Source: Pontibacter akesuensis (GTDB lineage Bacteria > Bacteroidota > Bacteroidia > Cytophagales > Hymenobacteraceae). From it: 64,000 nt of DNA. The notes beneath the pieces are model-generated. The model did not search any database. It was not told the DNA's origin and saw only the letters and a program-made list of their open reading frames with translations. The stretch spans positions 248,001 through 312,000 of the forward strand of contig NZ_CP014766.1 of assembly GCF_001611675.1 (NCBI RefSeq), given 5' to 3'. This document shows, piece by piece, positions 39,970 to 47,929 of this stretch. Each line of letters starts with the position of its first letter. Position 1 is the first letter of the stretch. The position numbers were made by a program, and so were the translations under genes.

Positions 39970-40920
39970 ATGAAAAGATTTAGTATTCTTCTATTGTTCG
40001 TGCTGCTGGCCTCGGCTGCGGTTGCCCAGCAGAAGGCCCTGTACAGCCAGTACATGACCAATTATTACCTGCTCAACCCGGCTGTGGCGGGCTATGGCAA
40101 AAACCTGAACATCAAAGCCGGCTACCGCAACCAGTGGGTCGGTTTTGATGATGCCCCGGCCACCTTTTACGTCAGCGGGGAAGCTGCGCTCTTCCAGAAC
40201 GGGCGGCGCACGCCCCGGAACAAGCCCTACCATGGTGCCGGTGGCTACATTTACAAAGACATCACCGGCCCCACCAGCCGCACGGGTGTGTTGCTTTCCT
40301 ACGCCTACCATGTGCCGCTGAACAGGACCATGTACCTTTCTTCAGGTGTATTTGCCGGGATGCAGCAGTACAGCTTCAATGCCAACAAGATTCAGCTGGC
40401 GGATGGATCAAACGAGCGGGACCCGGTAACCAGCGGTGGCAACGAAACGGCCTTCATGCCGGACCTAAGCGTGGGCACCTACCTGCACTCCGACAGGTTC
40501 TTTGCGGGCGTTTCGCTGTTCCAGGTACTGGGAAACAAGATCTTTGAGTTTGAGAACTCCGAGGTGCCAAGTCGCCTGGTGCGCCACCTGTTCGTGTCGG
40601 GTGGGTACAACTTTGAGGTGAACAGGAACATCACGGTTATTCCATCAGTGCTGCTGAAGTACGTGAGCCCTGCTCCGTTGCAGGCCGACTTTAACGTGAG
40701 GGGCGAGTACAACTTCAGCAAGAAGCGCAACAAGACCAACTTTGATGACAAAGTATGGGTAGGCGCGTCGTACAGAACACAGGATGCGGTGGTGGCCCTT
40801 GTCGGCGCTAACTTTATGGAGCAGTATGAGGTGAGCTATTCGTACGACATCACCACATCCCCTATCCGCCACCACAGCTCCGGCTCACACGAGATCATGA
40901 TCGGTTTCCGCATGCAATAG
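39970..40920 (+). CDS. PorP/SprF family type IX secretion membrane protein
   Basis: A 316-residue outer-membrane beta-barrel with a signal peptide (MKRFSILLLFVLLASAAVAQ) and the typical opening QYMTNYYLLNPAVAGY, GYRNQWVGFDDAPATFYVSG. PorP/SprF proteins are encoded next to adhesins with type B C-terminal domains and are needed for their secretion or surface attachment. It lies 27 nt downstream of the giant adhesin on the same strand, so the two are almost certainly one operon. The C-terminal strand ends MIGFRMQ. It is followed by a terminator. Confidence 0.9.
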   Translation: MKRFSILLLFVLLASAAVAQQKALYSQYMTNYYLLNPAVAGYGKNLNIKAGYRNQWVGFDDAPATFYVSGEAALFQNGRRTPRNKPYHGAGGYIYKDITGPTSRTGVLLSYAYHVPLNRTMYLSSGVFAGMQQYSFNANKIQLADGSNERDPVTSGGNETAFMPDLSVGTYLHSDRFFAGVSLFQVLGNKIFEFENSEVPSRLVRHLFVSGGYNFEVNRNITVIPSVLLKYVSPAPLQADFNVRGEYNFSKKRNKTNFDDKVWVGASYRTQDAVVALVGANFMEQYEVSYSYDITTSPIRHHSSGSHEIMIGFRMQ

Positions 40921-41270
40921 CTTAAGCAATAAGAAGTATAAAGCGGCTGACCTAGTTAAGTCAAACAACGCTGTACTTTACATAATAAAGCAACTGGAGT
41001 AATTTTAAATAGCTAAGACAGTTGCTCCCCCCATTACATTTGATTTTTGAGCCGCTCCACACGTGTGGAGCGGCTCTTTTTTTTGATCTATTGTATAACA
41101 ATTGTGTATGAGACAAGCTTTAAGTATGGTTGGCGGAATGTTGTCTAATGCCGTAGCTATACTTCGGTTAGCGTAGAAAAGAATCAACCCGCTCCTGCTT
41201 GAAGCAGGTATAGCCAATTCTAAACAAGATAACCCTGCTCCTCCCATGGCTGGAACATACAGAATGGGGC
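40921..41270. other. Spacer with terminator
   Basis: Holds the terminator of the adhesin operon (41049-41084) and otherwise no supported gene; three TATACTT/AAGTATA copies lie between 40934 and 41291. Confidence 0.4.
41049..41084 (+). terminator. Terminator of the adhesin-PorP operon
   Basis: Perfect 28-nt palindrome (41049-41076, GAGCCGCTCCACAC and its complement) followed by eight T. Confidence 0.9.
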
Positions 41271-42146
41271 ATGAAAAAAGTTAGAAGTATAAGTATGAAC
41301 AAAAAGTATGGAAAGCTGCTGTTGGGATCATTGGCTGTGGGTGCCGCCGCCGTGCTGGTGGATGCCTTGCTGCTTGAAAAGTATTTCTTTGACGTGAAGA
41401 CGTTTAACATCGGTGAAAACGGCGGCGGCAAGCAACTGAAGCTCGTGCTGCTCACCGACCTGCACTTTAAGCAGCACCTGCTGCCCCACCACCGCAAGCT
41501 TGCCGCCAAAATAAATGAACTGGAGCCCGACCTGATCCTGATTACCGGCGACACCCTTGACTCCTCCGGCACGCTGCACCCGATGGATGCGTTCCTGAGC
41601 CTGCTGCACCAGCGCATTCCCAAAGCCGCCATACCGGGGAACAACGATTACAAGGCAGCCCCGGACCTTAGCAGCCTGAAGAATATCTACAAGAAGCACA
41701 ACTGCGATTTCCTGGTGAACGAGTCGAAGCTATACCTGCTGCGGGGAGAAAGGCTGCTGGTGACGGGTTTGGATGACTTTATCGAGGGCGAAAGCGATGT
41801 GGCCGCAGCCGTTGCCGATGTCGGCCATGAGAAACACCACCTGCTGCTGGTGCACAGCCCGCTGCAGCAGGAAACGGCCATGAAGAAGATCCGCATGATC
41901 AACCGGGGCCGGAGCAGAGACGAGCAGTTGCAGATCCGGTACATCTTTGCCGGCCACAACCACGGGGGCCAGGTACGGCTTCCGGGCTATGTCCCGAAGC
42001 TCCCGCTCAAATCGGGCGGCTATGTCAACGGATGGTACAACCAGCAGCCGCCTTACCTTTACGTATCGAAGGGCTTTGGCACCTCTACCCTTCCGTTCCG
42101 GTTCTTCGCCCGCTCCGAAGTGACGGTCTTCAAGTATAGCATGTGA
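41271..42146 (+). CDS. Metallophosphoesterase, YaeI-like
   Basis: The 291-residue protein has an N-terminal membrane anchor (hydrophobic segment about 17-38) and the calcineurin-like phosphoesterase motifs in order: LTDLHF, GDTLD, PGNNDY, LLVHSP and GHNHGGQ, which bind a binuclear metal centre. The membrane anchor with this motif spacing resembles YaeI/UDP-2,3-diacylglucosamine-hydrolase-like or YkuE-type enzymes; the substrate is uncertain. An ATG at 41295 would remove eight residues and could be the true start. It is a single-gene unit. Confidence 0.8.
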   Translation: MKKVRSISMNKKYGKLLLGSLAVGAAAVLVDALLLEKYFFDVKTFNIGENGGGKQLKLVLLTDLHFKQHLLPHHRKLAAKINELEPDLILITGDTLDSSGTLHPMDAFLSLLHQRIPKAAIPGNNDYKAAPDLSSLKNIYKKHNCDFLVNESKLYLLRGERLLVTGLDDFIEGESDVAAAVADVGHEKHHLLLVHSPLQQETAMKKIRMINRGRSRDEQLQIRYIFAGHNHGGQVRLPGYVPKLPLKSGGYVNGWYNQQPPYLYVSKGFGTSTLPFRFFARSEVTVFKYSM

Positions 42147-42381
42147 GAATTTGATTTGAGATTATCCGTTCGCGCCCGAGGCAGGTAAAATTCAGTTGGC
42201 CTGGTTTTTACTTTTTTCAGGCTCCAGGAAATCAAAAAAGTCCCCTATAGCGGTTAAAAGGCAGCTTTTGTATTAATATTTTTCTAACGCATGCACAGTT
42301 TTGTTTATAAATCCCTAAAAGTAATATATTCCGGATAGTTATTTTTCAAATAATTTAGCTTATCTTGTTGAAAAATGAACA

Positions 42382-42412
42382 TATACACCAAATTAAATGT
42401 AGTAGGTGTATA
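42382..42412 (+). promoter_or_regulatory. Hairpin in the cold-shock gene leader
   Basis: TATACACC (42382-42389) and GGTGTATA (42405-42412) pair perfectly around a 15-nt loop, ending 14 nt before the ATG. A TATCTTG at 42361-42367 may be the -7 box just upstream, so the hairpin would occupy the mRNA leader. Temperature-dependent control is possible, by analogy with csp leaders. Confidence 0.4.
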
Positions 42413-42426
42413 ATAAAAAACACAAT

Positions 42427-42618
42427 ATGAATAACGGAACAGTAAAATTCTTTAATGACTCAAAAGGTTTTGGTTTTATTAAAGAAGCAGATTCAGATCA
42501 GGAGTACTTCGTGCACGTATCTGGATTAGTTGATGATGTCAGAGAAAATGACGAAGTAACTTTTGACTTACAAGAAGGAAGAAAAGGACTAAACGCGGTT
42601 AACGTTAAGCGTGCTTAG
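42427..42618 (+). CDS. Cold-shock domain protein, CspA family
   Basis: A 63-residue single cold-shock domain. The RNA-binding motifs are present: RNP1 KGFGFI (about 13-18) and RNP2 YFVHVS (about 27-32), and it starts NNGTVKFFNDSKGFGFI. Such proteins bind single-stranded RNA/DNA and act as RNA chaperones. The gene lies in locally AT-rich DNA, has a leader hairpin, and ends in its own terminator. A second cold-shock protein with a long basic extension is encoded 400 nt downstream. Confidence 0.9.
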   Translation: MNNGTVKFFNDSKGFGFIKEADSDQEYFVHVSGLVDDVRENDEVTFDLQEGRKGLNAVNVKRA

Positions 42619-42646
42619 TTTGCCTATATAAGTTACTAATAAGAGA

Positions 42647-42671
42647 GCCTTACGTGAAGTAAGGCTTTTTT
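42647..42671 (+). terminator. Terminator of the csp gene
   Basis: GCCTTAC (42647-42653) pairs with GTAAGGC (42659-42665), then six T. Confidence 0.8.
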
Positions 42672-42732
42672 ATTGACCTGCGAAGGCAATCGAAAAATTC
42701 CTGTTTTTATTTTTAATTATAATATCGATACG

Positions 42733-42960
42733 ATGAACAGAAGATATCTAGTTGACACTACCACACGCGAGTACCTCTGCGTAGCACTGCTAAAAGGACA
42801 AGTATGGGAACCGACCAACCAAGATTCATTATCCGGATTCATGGATTCTCGTACAAATAAAAAGGAAGAGGATTTCGAACTACTTTCCGGCGAGTATAAT
42901 GACAATGCTTTCTTTGAAAAGTGGATTCGCAACAGCACGAACTTCCTGTTCAGGTACTAG
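42733..42960 (+). CDS. Hypothetical protein, 75 aa
   Basis: Not recognised. From the ATG at 42733 it begins MNRRYLVDTTTREYLCVALL and is a small soluble protein with many charged residues (KKEEDFELLSGEYNDN) and an aromatic C-terminus (FLFRY). It lies between two cold-shock protein genes on the same strand, 55 nt before the second, which may mean a shared transcript. The upstream in-frame ATG at 42673 is in the terminator region and unlikely to be used. Confidence 0.6.
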   Translation: MNRRYLVDTTTREYLCVALLKGQVWEPTNQDSLSGFMDSRTNKKEEDFELLSGEYNDNAFFEKWIRNSTNFLFRY

Positions 42961-43015
42961 CCTGCTCAGGAATCAGAATTGTACGTAATACTGCACTATA
43001 ACTTAACTAAAACAC

Positions 43016-43474
43016 ATGGGTAGATCTCAAGAAACATTCAGTAAAAAAGAAAAAGAAAAGAAAAGGCTCAAGAAGAGGCAGGACAAGGAGCAAAAGAAAG
43101 AAGAGCGCCAAGCCAATTCCGACAAGGGAAAAGGCATTGAGGAGATGATGGCCTACGTGGATGAGAATGGAAACATCACGGATACGCCACCGGATCCTAC
43201 CAGAAAGAAAGCTGTGATCAAGCAGGAAGACATTCAGATCAGCGTGTCGAAGCAGGCAGACCTGGACCCGGCTGACAGCATCAGAAAAGGAACGATCACG
43301 TTCTTCAACGAGTCGAAAGGCTACGGTTTCATCAGAGACCACGACACACAGGAGAGTATCTTCGTGCACCAGAACGAGATGATTGACAAGGTGGGTGAGA
43401 ATGCCAAAGTAACGTTTGAAGTGGAAATGGGGCAAAAAGGCCTGAATGCAGTTAGAGTGAAAGCCGCTGTATAA
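43016..43474 (+). CDS. Cold-shock domain protein with basic N-terminal extension
   Basis: A 152-residue protein whose first 40 residues are almost entirely Lys, Glu, Arg and Gln (KKEKEKKRLKKRQDKEQKKEE, shown only in part), a likely helical RNA-binding tail, followed by a linker and a C-terminal cold-shock domain (about 88-152) with RNP1 KGYGFI and RNP2 IFVHQN. This two-part arrangement is common in Bacteroidetes. It may follow the 75-aa gene in one transcript. A hairpin terminator lies about 290 nt downstream. Confidence 0.85.
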   Translation: MGRSQETFSKKEKEKKRLKKRQDKEQKKEERQANSDKGKGIEEMMAYVDENGNITDTPPDPTRKKAVIKQEDIQISVSKQADLDPADSIRKGTITFFNESKGYGFIRDHDTQESIFVHQNEMIDKVGENAKVTFEVEMGQKGLNAVRVKAAV

Positions 43475-43889
43475 GCTACTTAACTGAAAGGTGTACCCCA
43501 CCGATCTAAAACTGAATTTGACCGGGTGTCTTGCCTGCCGGTGCCATGGCCCTGTAGCGTGAGCACCTGCCAACATATCTTTGAGCCAGGCCTGTTGCGG
43601 CTGGCTTTGTAGAACACGCACATAAAGTTGGGTTAGCACCTAAAACGCTGACCATGTGCATCCATAAAAAGTTGCTACTGTCTACGCATTGTAGCGGTTA
43701 GCTCTCCCAAAGGGCTTTATAATCAGCTAAAGCAAATTAATGCGCTCCTTTGGTATGAGATAGTAAAAAAGCCGGTCATCGTGAAGATGACCGGCTTTTA
43801 TGTTTTAACCCTTCAGGAAGACCGTACCGCCAGCCTTGCTGCGTAAGTTTATACTTGTTGAAGTATAAACCTGTACCGTGGCGGCCAGA
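43475..43889. other. Spacer between convergent genes
   Basis: No supported gene; holds the terminator hairpin at 43767-43799 and two TATACTT/AAGTATA copies in close inverted arrangement (43850-43867). Confidence 0.4.
43767..43799. terminator. Intrinsic terminator
   Basis: A 14-bp stem (AAAAGCCGGTCATC with its complement, 43767-43780 and 43786-43799) around GTGAA, flanked by A and T runs so it can work in both directions. Confidence 0.85.
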
Positions 43890-46310
43890 TCAGTCCATCC
43901 TCAGGTTGTTTACGGGGTTTGCCGTTGCCGCCCGCACCGCCTGGAAACTAATGGTGAGGAAAGCCAGCAAACCGGCCACAGCCCCTGCCAGAATAAACAC
44001 CCAGATCGGAATATCAATCCTGTAGGCAAAATCCTCCAGCCACTTGCCCATTGCATACCAGGCCAGCGGAAAGGCAATAATAGCCGCCACCAGCACCAGT
44101 TTCAGGAAGTCTTTGGAGAGCAGGGTAACAATGGAGGAAGTTTCGGCTCCCAGCACTTTCCGGATGCCAATTTCCTTCTTCCGGCGTTCCGCCGCGTAGG
44201 CCGCCAAGCCGAACAGCCCCAGGCAGGCAACAAAGATGGCTATACCGGTAAAGATGGTGAGCAGGGACTTGAGCTTATCCTCGGCCGTGTACATCTTCGC
44301 AAAGTTGTCATCCATGAAAATGTACTCAATCGGGTAGTCAGGAGAAAATTTCCCCCAAACCTCCTTTACGTGGGCAATGGCACCGGCTATGTTTTCAGCA
44401 TCCATCTTCACGGCTACCTTGATGTTGGCTCCCGGGTAAATCTGCAGCACCGTTGGCTCTACTTTATCATACAGGCTGGAGACGTGGAAGTCCTTCACCA
44501 CCCCGATTATTTTCCCTTCCTTCACAGAGTCCTGGTTATCCCAGGTGGGCCAGAGCAGGGTTTGCCCGAGTGCTTTTTCAGCTGTGCCGAAGCCCAGGTC
44601 CTTTACAGCCGTTTCGTTGATCATGAAGGCATGATCGGCATCCGTCTTATACTCCCGCGAGAAAGGCCTGCCCGCTACGGTCTGTACATTCAGTGTGTTG
44701 ATGTAGTCAAAGTCAATCATTAGCAGCGTGGCTGACTGGTGCACCCGCTCTCCATTTTTAGGCACTATCACCCTGTCGCCTGCCGTGGCATCGCCCGGAA
44801 AGCCGTAGCCGATGGCCACATTCTGGATACCAGGCCCTTTGCGCAGTTCGCTTTTAAACGTTTCGTAGTTACCGAACATGTTATCGCCGCGCATGCTGAA
44901 AAACATGATCTGGTCCTTATCAAAACCAAGATCCTTGGTGTGCAGGTAAGACACCTGCTTGTACACTACCATGGCACTTATGATCAGGAAAATGGACAGG
45001 GCAAACTGCACCACAATCAGCCCGTGCCGCAACCATTGGATCTTCCCGACTTTGCTATCCACCACCACAGCGCTTTTCAGGACCCGCACCGGCTGGAAAC
45101 CCGATAGCACCATGGCCGGATATATGCCAGCCAACAGGCCTACTACCAACGTCAGCCCGACCAGCAGCAACAGGTAAGCCGGATCGGTGAAAACATTAAA
45201 GGACATGCTCTTGCCGGCAAACTCGTTTAGCGAAGGCAACAGCAGCGAGGTAAGCGCCGCGGCAAACACCACACTAATAAGTGTGAGCAGAATGGTCTCG
45301 AGCAGGAACTGCACCATGAGTTGCCCCCGGCTGGCGCCAATGGCCTTGCGCACGCCCACTTCTTTGGCACGCTGCATCGATTTGGCCGTGGCTAGGTTCA
45401 CAAAATTAAAGCAGGCGATCAGCAGGATAAACACGGCAATAATCCCCAGCGCCTTCACATAGGTGATGTTGCCTTTTAAATTCTGATCGTACTTGAAAGC
45501 AGAAGAGTAAAGGTAAACCTCCTCCAGCGGCTGAAAGAAGGGCAGGTAGTTGTGCGGTTTGTTTTGTTCCGGGTCGCGCTGCTGCTTTACAATGTTGCGG
45601 AACTTCGAAAGCACAAAATCAGGGTCAGCACCTTTCTTCAGCTTAACATACGTATAAAACTGCTGCCATCCCCAGTTCTTCATGCGTTCGGCCGGAATTT
45701 GGGCTGCATCCATGGGCAGAATGAAGTTTACCGGCAGGTGAAGTTTAGCGTTACTTTCAAAAACGCCTTTCACTAAAAGAGTCGACTTGTTGATGTTTAC
45801 CTCTTTACCAACCGGATCAATGTCTCCGAATACACGCTCTGCAAACTCATCCGAGATAACTATGGAGGAAGGATCATCCAGCGCCTTTTCAGGAGAGCCA
45901 TACTTGAAGTTCAGCTGAAAAATCTCAAAAAAGGAAGGGTCCACAAGAAACATTCCCTTTTCATACAGTTGCTTCTCCCCTACCTCTACGAGTGAGTTGT
46001 TGCTAAATGTAAGCATCAGGATACGTGCCGTGGCCTCTACCTCCGGAAAGTTGTCTTCCAGCGTAGTAGCGAACATGGGCGGCACGCTAGCGATAAAGTC
46101 GCCTCCTTCCTCTCCGGTCTGCTGGTTATAGACCCGGTACACCTGCTCGCCCTCCGGCAGGAATTTATCGTACTGCAGCTCATCGTACACAAAGAGGCCG
46201 ATCAGCAGGCAGGCCGTGAGACCGAGGGCCAGGCCGGCAATGTTGATGAGCGTAAAGCCTTTGTGCCAGGCCAGGTTCCGTAAGGTGGATTTGATGTAGT
46301 TGCTGAACAT
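43890..46310 (-). CDS. ABC transporter permease (MacB-PCD/FtsX type)
   Basis: An 806-residue membrane protein of the Bacteroidetes FtsX-like double-permease family. It opens with the conserved MFSNYIKSTLRNLAWHKGFT and a membrane helix (about 20-42), then a periplasmic MacB-like domain, a three-helix FtsX block near 280-430 (with QRAKEVGVRKAIGASR), a second periplasmic domain and a second FtsX block near 680-800 (RRKKEIGIRKVLGAE). Such proteins work with a separate ATPase, not encoded here, and are often involved in envelope stress or peptide export. It is divergent from a sigma-54-type response regulator and kinase, which in this phylum typically control such permeases. Confidence 0.85.
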   Translation of the reverse strand: MFSNYIKSTLRNLAWHKGFTLINIAGLALGLTACLLIGLFVYDELQYDKFLPEGEQVYRVYNQQTGEEGGDFIASVPPMFATTLEDNFPEVEATARILMLTFSNNSLVEVGEKQLYEKGMFLVDPSFFEIFQLNFKYGSPEKALDDPSSIVISDEFAERVFGDIDPVGKEVNINKSTLLVKGVFESNAKLHLPVNFILPMDAAQIPAERMKNWGWQQFYTYVKLKKGADPDFVLSKFRNIVKQQRDPEQNKPHNYLPFFQPLEEVYLYSSAFKYDQNLKGNITYVKALGIIAVFILLIACFNFVNLATAKSMQRAKEVGVRKAIGASRGQLMVQFLLETILLTLISVVFAAALTSLLLPSLNEFAGKSMSFNVFTDPAYLLLLVGLTLVVGLLAGIYPAMVLSGFQPVRVLKSAVVVDSKVGKIQWLRHGLIVVQFALSIFLIISAMVVYKQVSYLHTKDLGFDKDQIMFFSMRGDNMFGNYETFKSELRKGPGIQNVAIGYGFPGDATAGDRVIVPKNGERVHQSATLLMIDFDYINTLNVQTVAGRPFSREYKTDADHAFMINETAVKDLGFGTAEKALGQTLLWPTWDNQDSVKEGKIIGVVKDFHVSSLYDKVEPTVLQIYPGANIKVAVKMDAENIAGAIAHVKEVWGKFSPDYPIEYIFMDDNFAKMYTAEDKLKSLLTIFTGIAIFVACLGLFGLAAYAAERRKKEIGIRKVLGAETSSIVTLLSKDFLKLVLVAAIIAFPLAWYAMGKWLEDFAYRIDIPIWVFILAGAVAGLLAFLTISFQAVRAATANPVNNLRMD

Positions 46311-46365
46311 ATTGTTTGCACTTTTGATGTTAGAGTTCGGGGCCTCTGCCCTGTCCCTGCTCCTT

Positions 46366-46383
46366 AATCAGAACAAATGCCAA
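46366..46383 (-). promoter_or_regulatory. Candidate sigma-54 promoter of the ABC permease
   Basis: On the minus strand TTGGCAT has the -24 GG at 46381-46380, with TGA at the -12 position (GA where GC is expected). The spacing is right and the site lies about 55 nt before the start codon, but the -12 element is imperfect. Confidence 0.3.
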
Positions 46384-46436
46384 TTTTATTATTTTGCTGA
46401 TTATCAGCAGCTTGTAATTTTACACTTCACCTGCAT

Positions 46437-46473
46437 CGTGCAAAACCGCGCAGCAAGTGTGCGATTTTGCACA
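46437..46473. promoter_or_regulatory. Twin activator sites (UAS) between divergent operons
   Basis: CGTGCAAAACCGCGCA (46437-46452) and TGTGCGATTTTGCACA (46458-46473) are two related dyads (arms TGTGC/GCACA, one mismatch in the first) with centres 21 bp apart. They also form one large inverted repeat. Two phased dimer sites 60-90 nt from promoters are what a sigma-54 activator needs, and such a regulator is encoded right beside them. Confidence 0.5.
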
Positions 46474-46570
46474 CCCCTCTCCGCCCTGTAAGGGACTACA
46501 GCTTCAGTTTCAGGCAGTTGCAAATATGGCACAATTGTCGTTTATTTCCTTTCCATAGAATCAGTGGTTT

Positions 46571-47929
46571 ATGCAGTTAAAGAAGGCTTCCATACTTGTT
46601 GTTGATGACGATACAGACGTGCTAACGGCAGTGCGGCTTTTGCTGCGGCCGCAGGTAAAGGAAATCGTAACCGAGAAGAACCCGGAGAACATACCCTCGC
46701 TCCTGAAGCAGCAGTCGTTTGATGTGATTCTGCTGGACATGAACTTCGCCAGCTCCATTAACACGGGCAACGAAGGGCTTTTCTGGCTCAAGAAAATAAA
46801 GTCGCACAAATCTGAGGCCGCCGTTATTATGATCACCGCCTATGGCGACATCGACCTGGCCATCCGCTCGCTGAAAGAGGGCGCGTACGACTTTGTAGTA
46901 AAGCCCTGGCACAACGAAAAACTGCTGTCCATACTTACAAATGCACTGGATGGTAAAAGCAAGGGCGCTAACACCCCCGCACCGGCAGAGAAACCGACTG
47001 GTATGGGCGCTGAGCTCCTGGGTGAGTCGGACGTGATGCAGGATATTTTCTACAAGATCAGCAAGATTGCCCCCACAGACGCAAACATACTTATACTTGG
47101 GGAAAACGGCACCGGCAAGGAGCTTATTGCCAAGGCCATACACCAGCATTCGCTGCGCGCTGCCAAGCCCTTCGTGAAAGTGGACGTAGGCGCGCTGACG
47201 GAATCGCTGTTTGAAACGGAACTGTTCGGCCACAAAAAAGGCGCGTTTACCGATGCGCGGGAAGACCGGGCCGGCAGGTTTGAAGCGGCAAACAAAGGCA
47301 CTATTTTCCTGGATGAAATAGGCAACATCTCGCTGCACCAGCAATCGAAACTGCTGAGCGTGCTGCAGAACCGGCAGGTGATACGCGTGGGCGCCAACGA
47401 GGCCACCGACATAGACGTGCGCCTACTCTGCGCCACTAACGTGACGCTGGCAGAGCTAGCCAACGAGAGCCGCTTCCGGAAAGACCTGGTGTACCGCATT
47501 AATACCGTTGAGATTACCGTTCCGCCCCTACGCAAGCGCGGTAACGACATTGTGCTGCTGGCCCAGCATTTCAGCAAGATTTACGCGGACAAGTATATGA
47601 AACCCGCTCCGGAACTGGCGAAATCAGCGATGGAAAAACTGAAGAGCTACCACTTCCCCGGCAACGTGCGGGAGCTGCAGTATGCCATAGAGCGCGCCGT
47701 GATTATGGCGGATACGGATGTGCTGGAAGCCAGGGATATGTTGTTCTCCCCTATTGAAGCTGCGCCGGCAGCCGAAGCACTGCAGCAGGAAACAAATCTG
47801 GAGGAGTTGGAGAAAGCCACTATCCTCCATGTGCTGGAAAAGCACGGCGGCAACCTCTCCCGGGCAAGTATAGAATTGGGCATCACCCGAACGGCACTTT
47901 ACAGACGCCTGAGCAAGTATGGGCTTTAA
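46571..47929 (+). CDS. Sigma-54-dependent response regulator (NtrC-type)
   Basis: The 452-residue regulator has a receiver domain (VVDDD, phospho-Asp56 in ILLDMNF), an AAA+ sigma-54 interaction domain with Walker A GENGTGKE (about 180-187), GAFTDA in the place of the canonical GAFTGA loop, the Walker B region IFLDEIGN and the Arg-finger region, and a Fis-type HTH at the end (GGNLSRASIELGITRTALYR). It should bind activator sites and stimulate sigma-54 RNA polymerase. Its gene overlaps the following histidine kinase gene by 11 nt and is divergent from an ABC permease, the probable target. Confidence 0.9.
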   Translation: MQLKKASILVVDDDTDVLTAVRLLLRPQVKEIVTEKNPENIPSLLKQQSFDVILLDMNFASSINTGNEGLFWLKKIKSHKSEAAVIMITAYGDIDLAIRSLKEGAYDFVVKPWHNEKLLSILTNALDGKSKGANTPAPAEKPTGMGAELLGESDVMQDIFYKISKIAPTDANILILGENGTGKELIAKAIHQHSLRAAKPFVKVDVGALTESLFETELFGHKKGAFTDAREDRAGRFEAANKGTIFLDEIGNISLHQQSKLLSVLQNRQVIRVGANEATDIDVRLLCATNVTLAELANESRFRKDLVYRINTVEITVPPLRKRGNDIVLLAQHFSKIYADKYMKPAPELAKSAMEKLKSYHFPGNVRELQYAIERAVIMADTDVLEARDMLFSPIEAAPAAEALQQETNLEELEKATILHVLEKHGGNLSRASIELGITRTALYRRLSKYGL

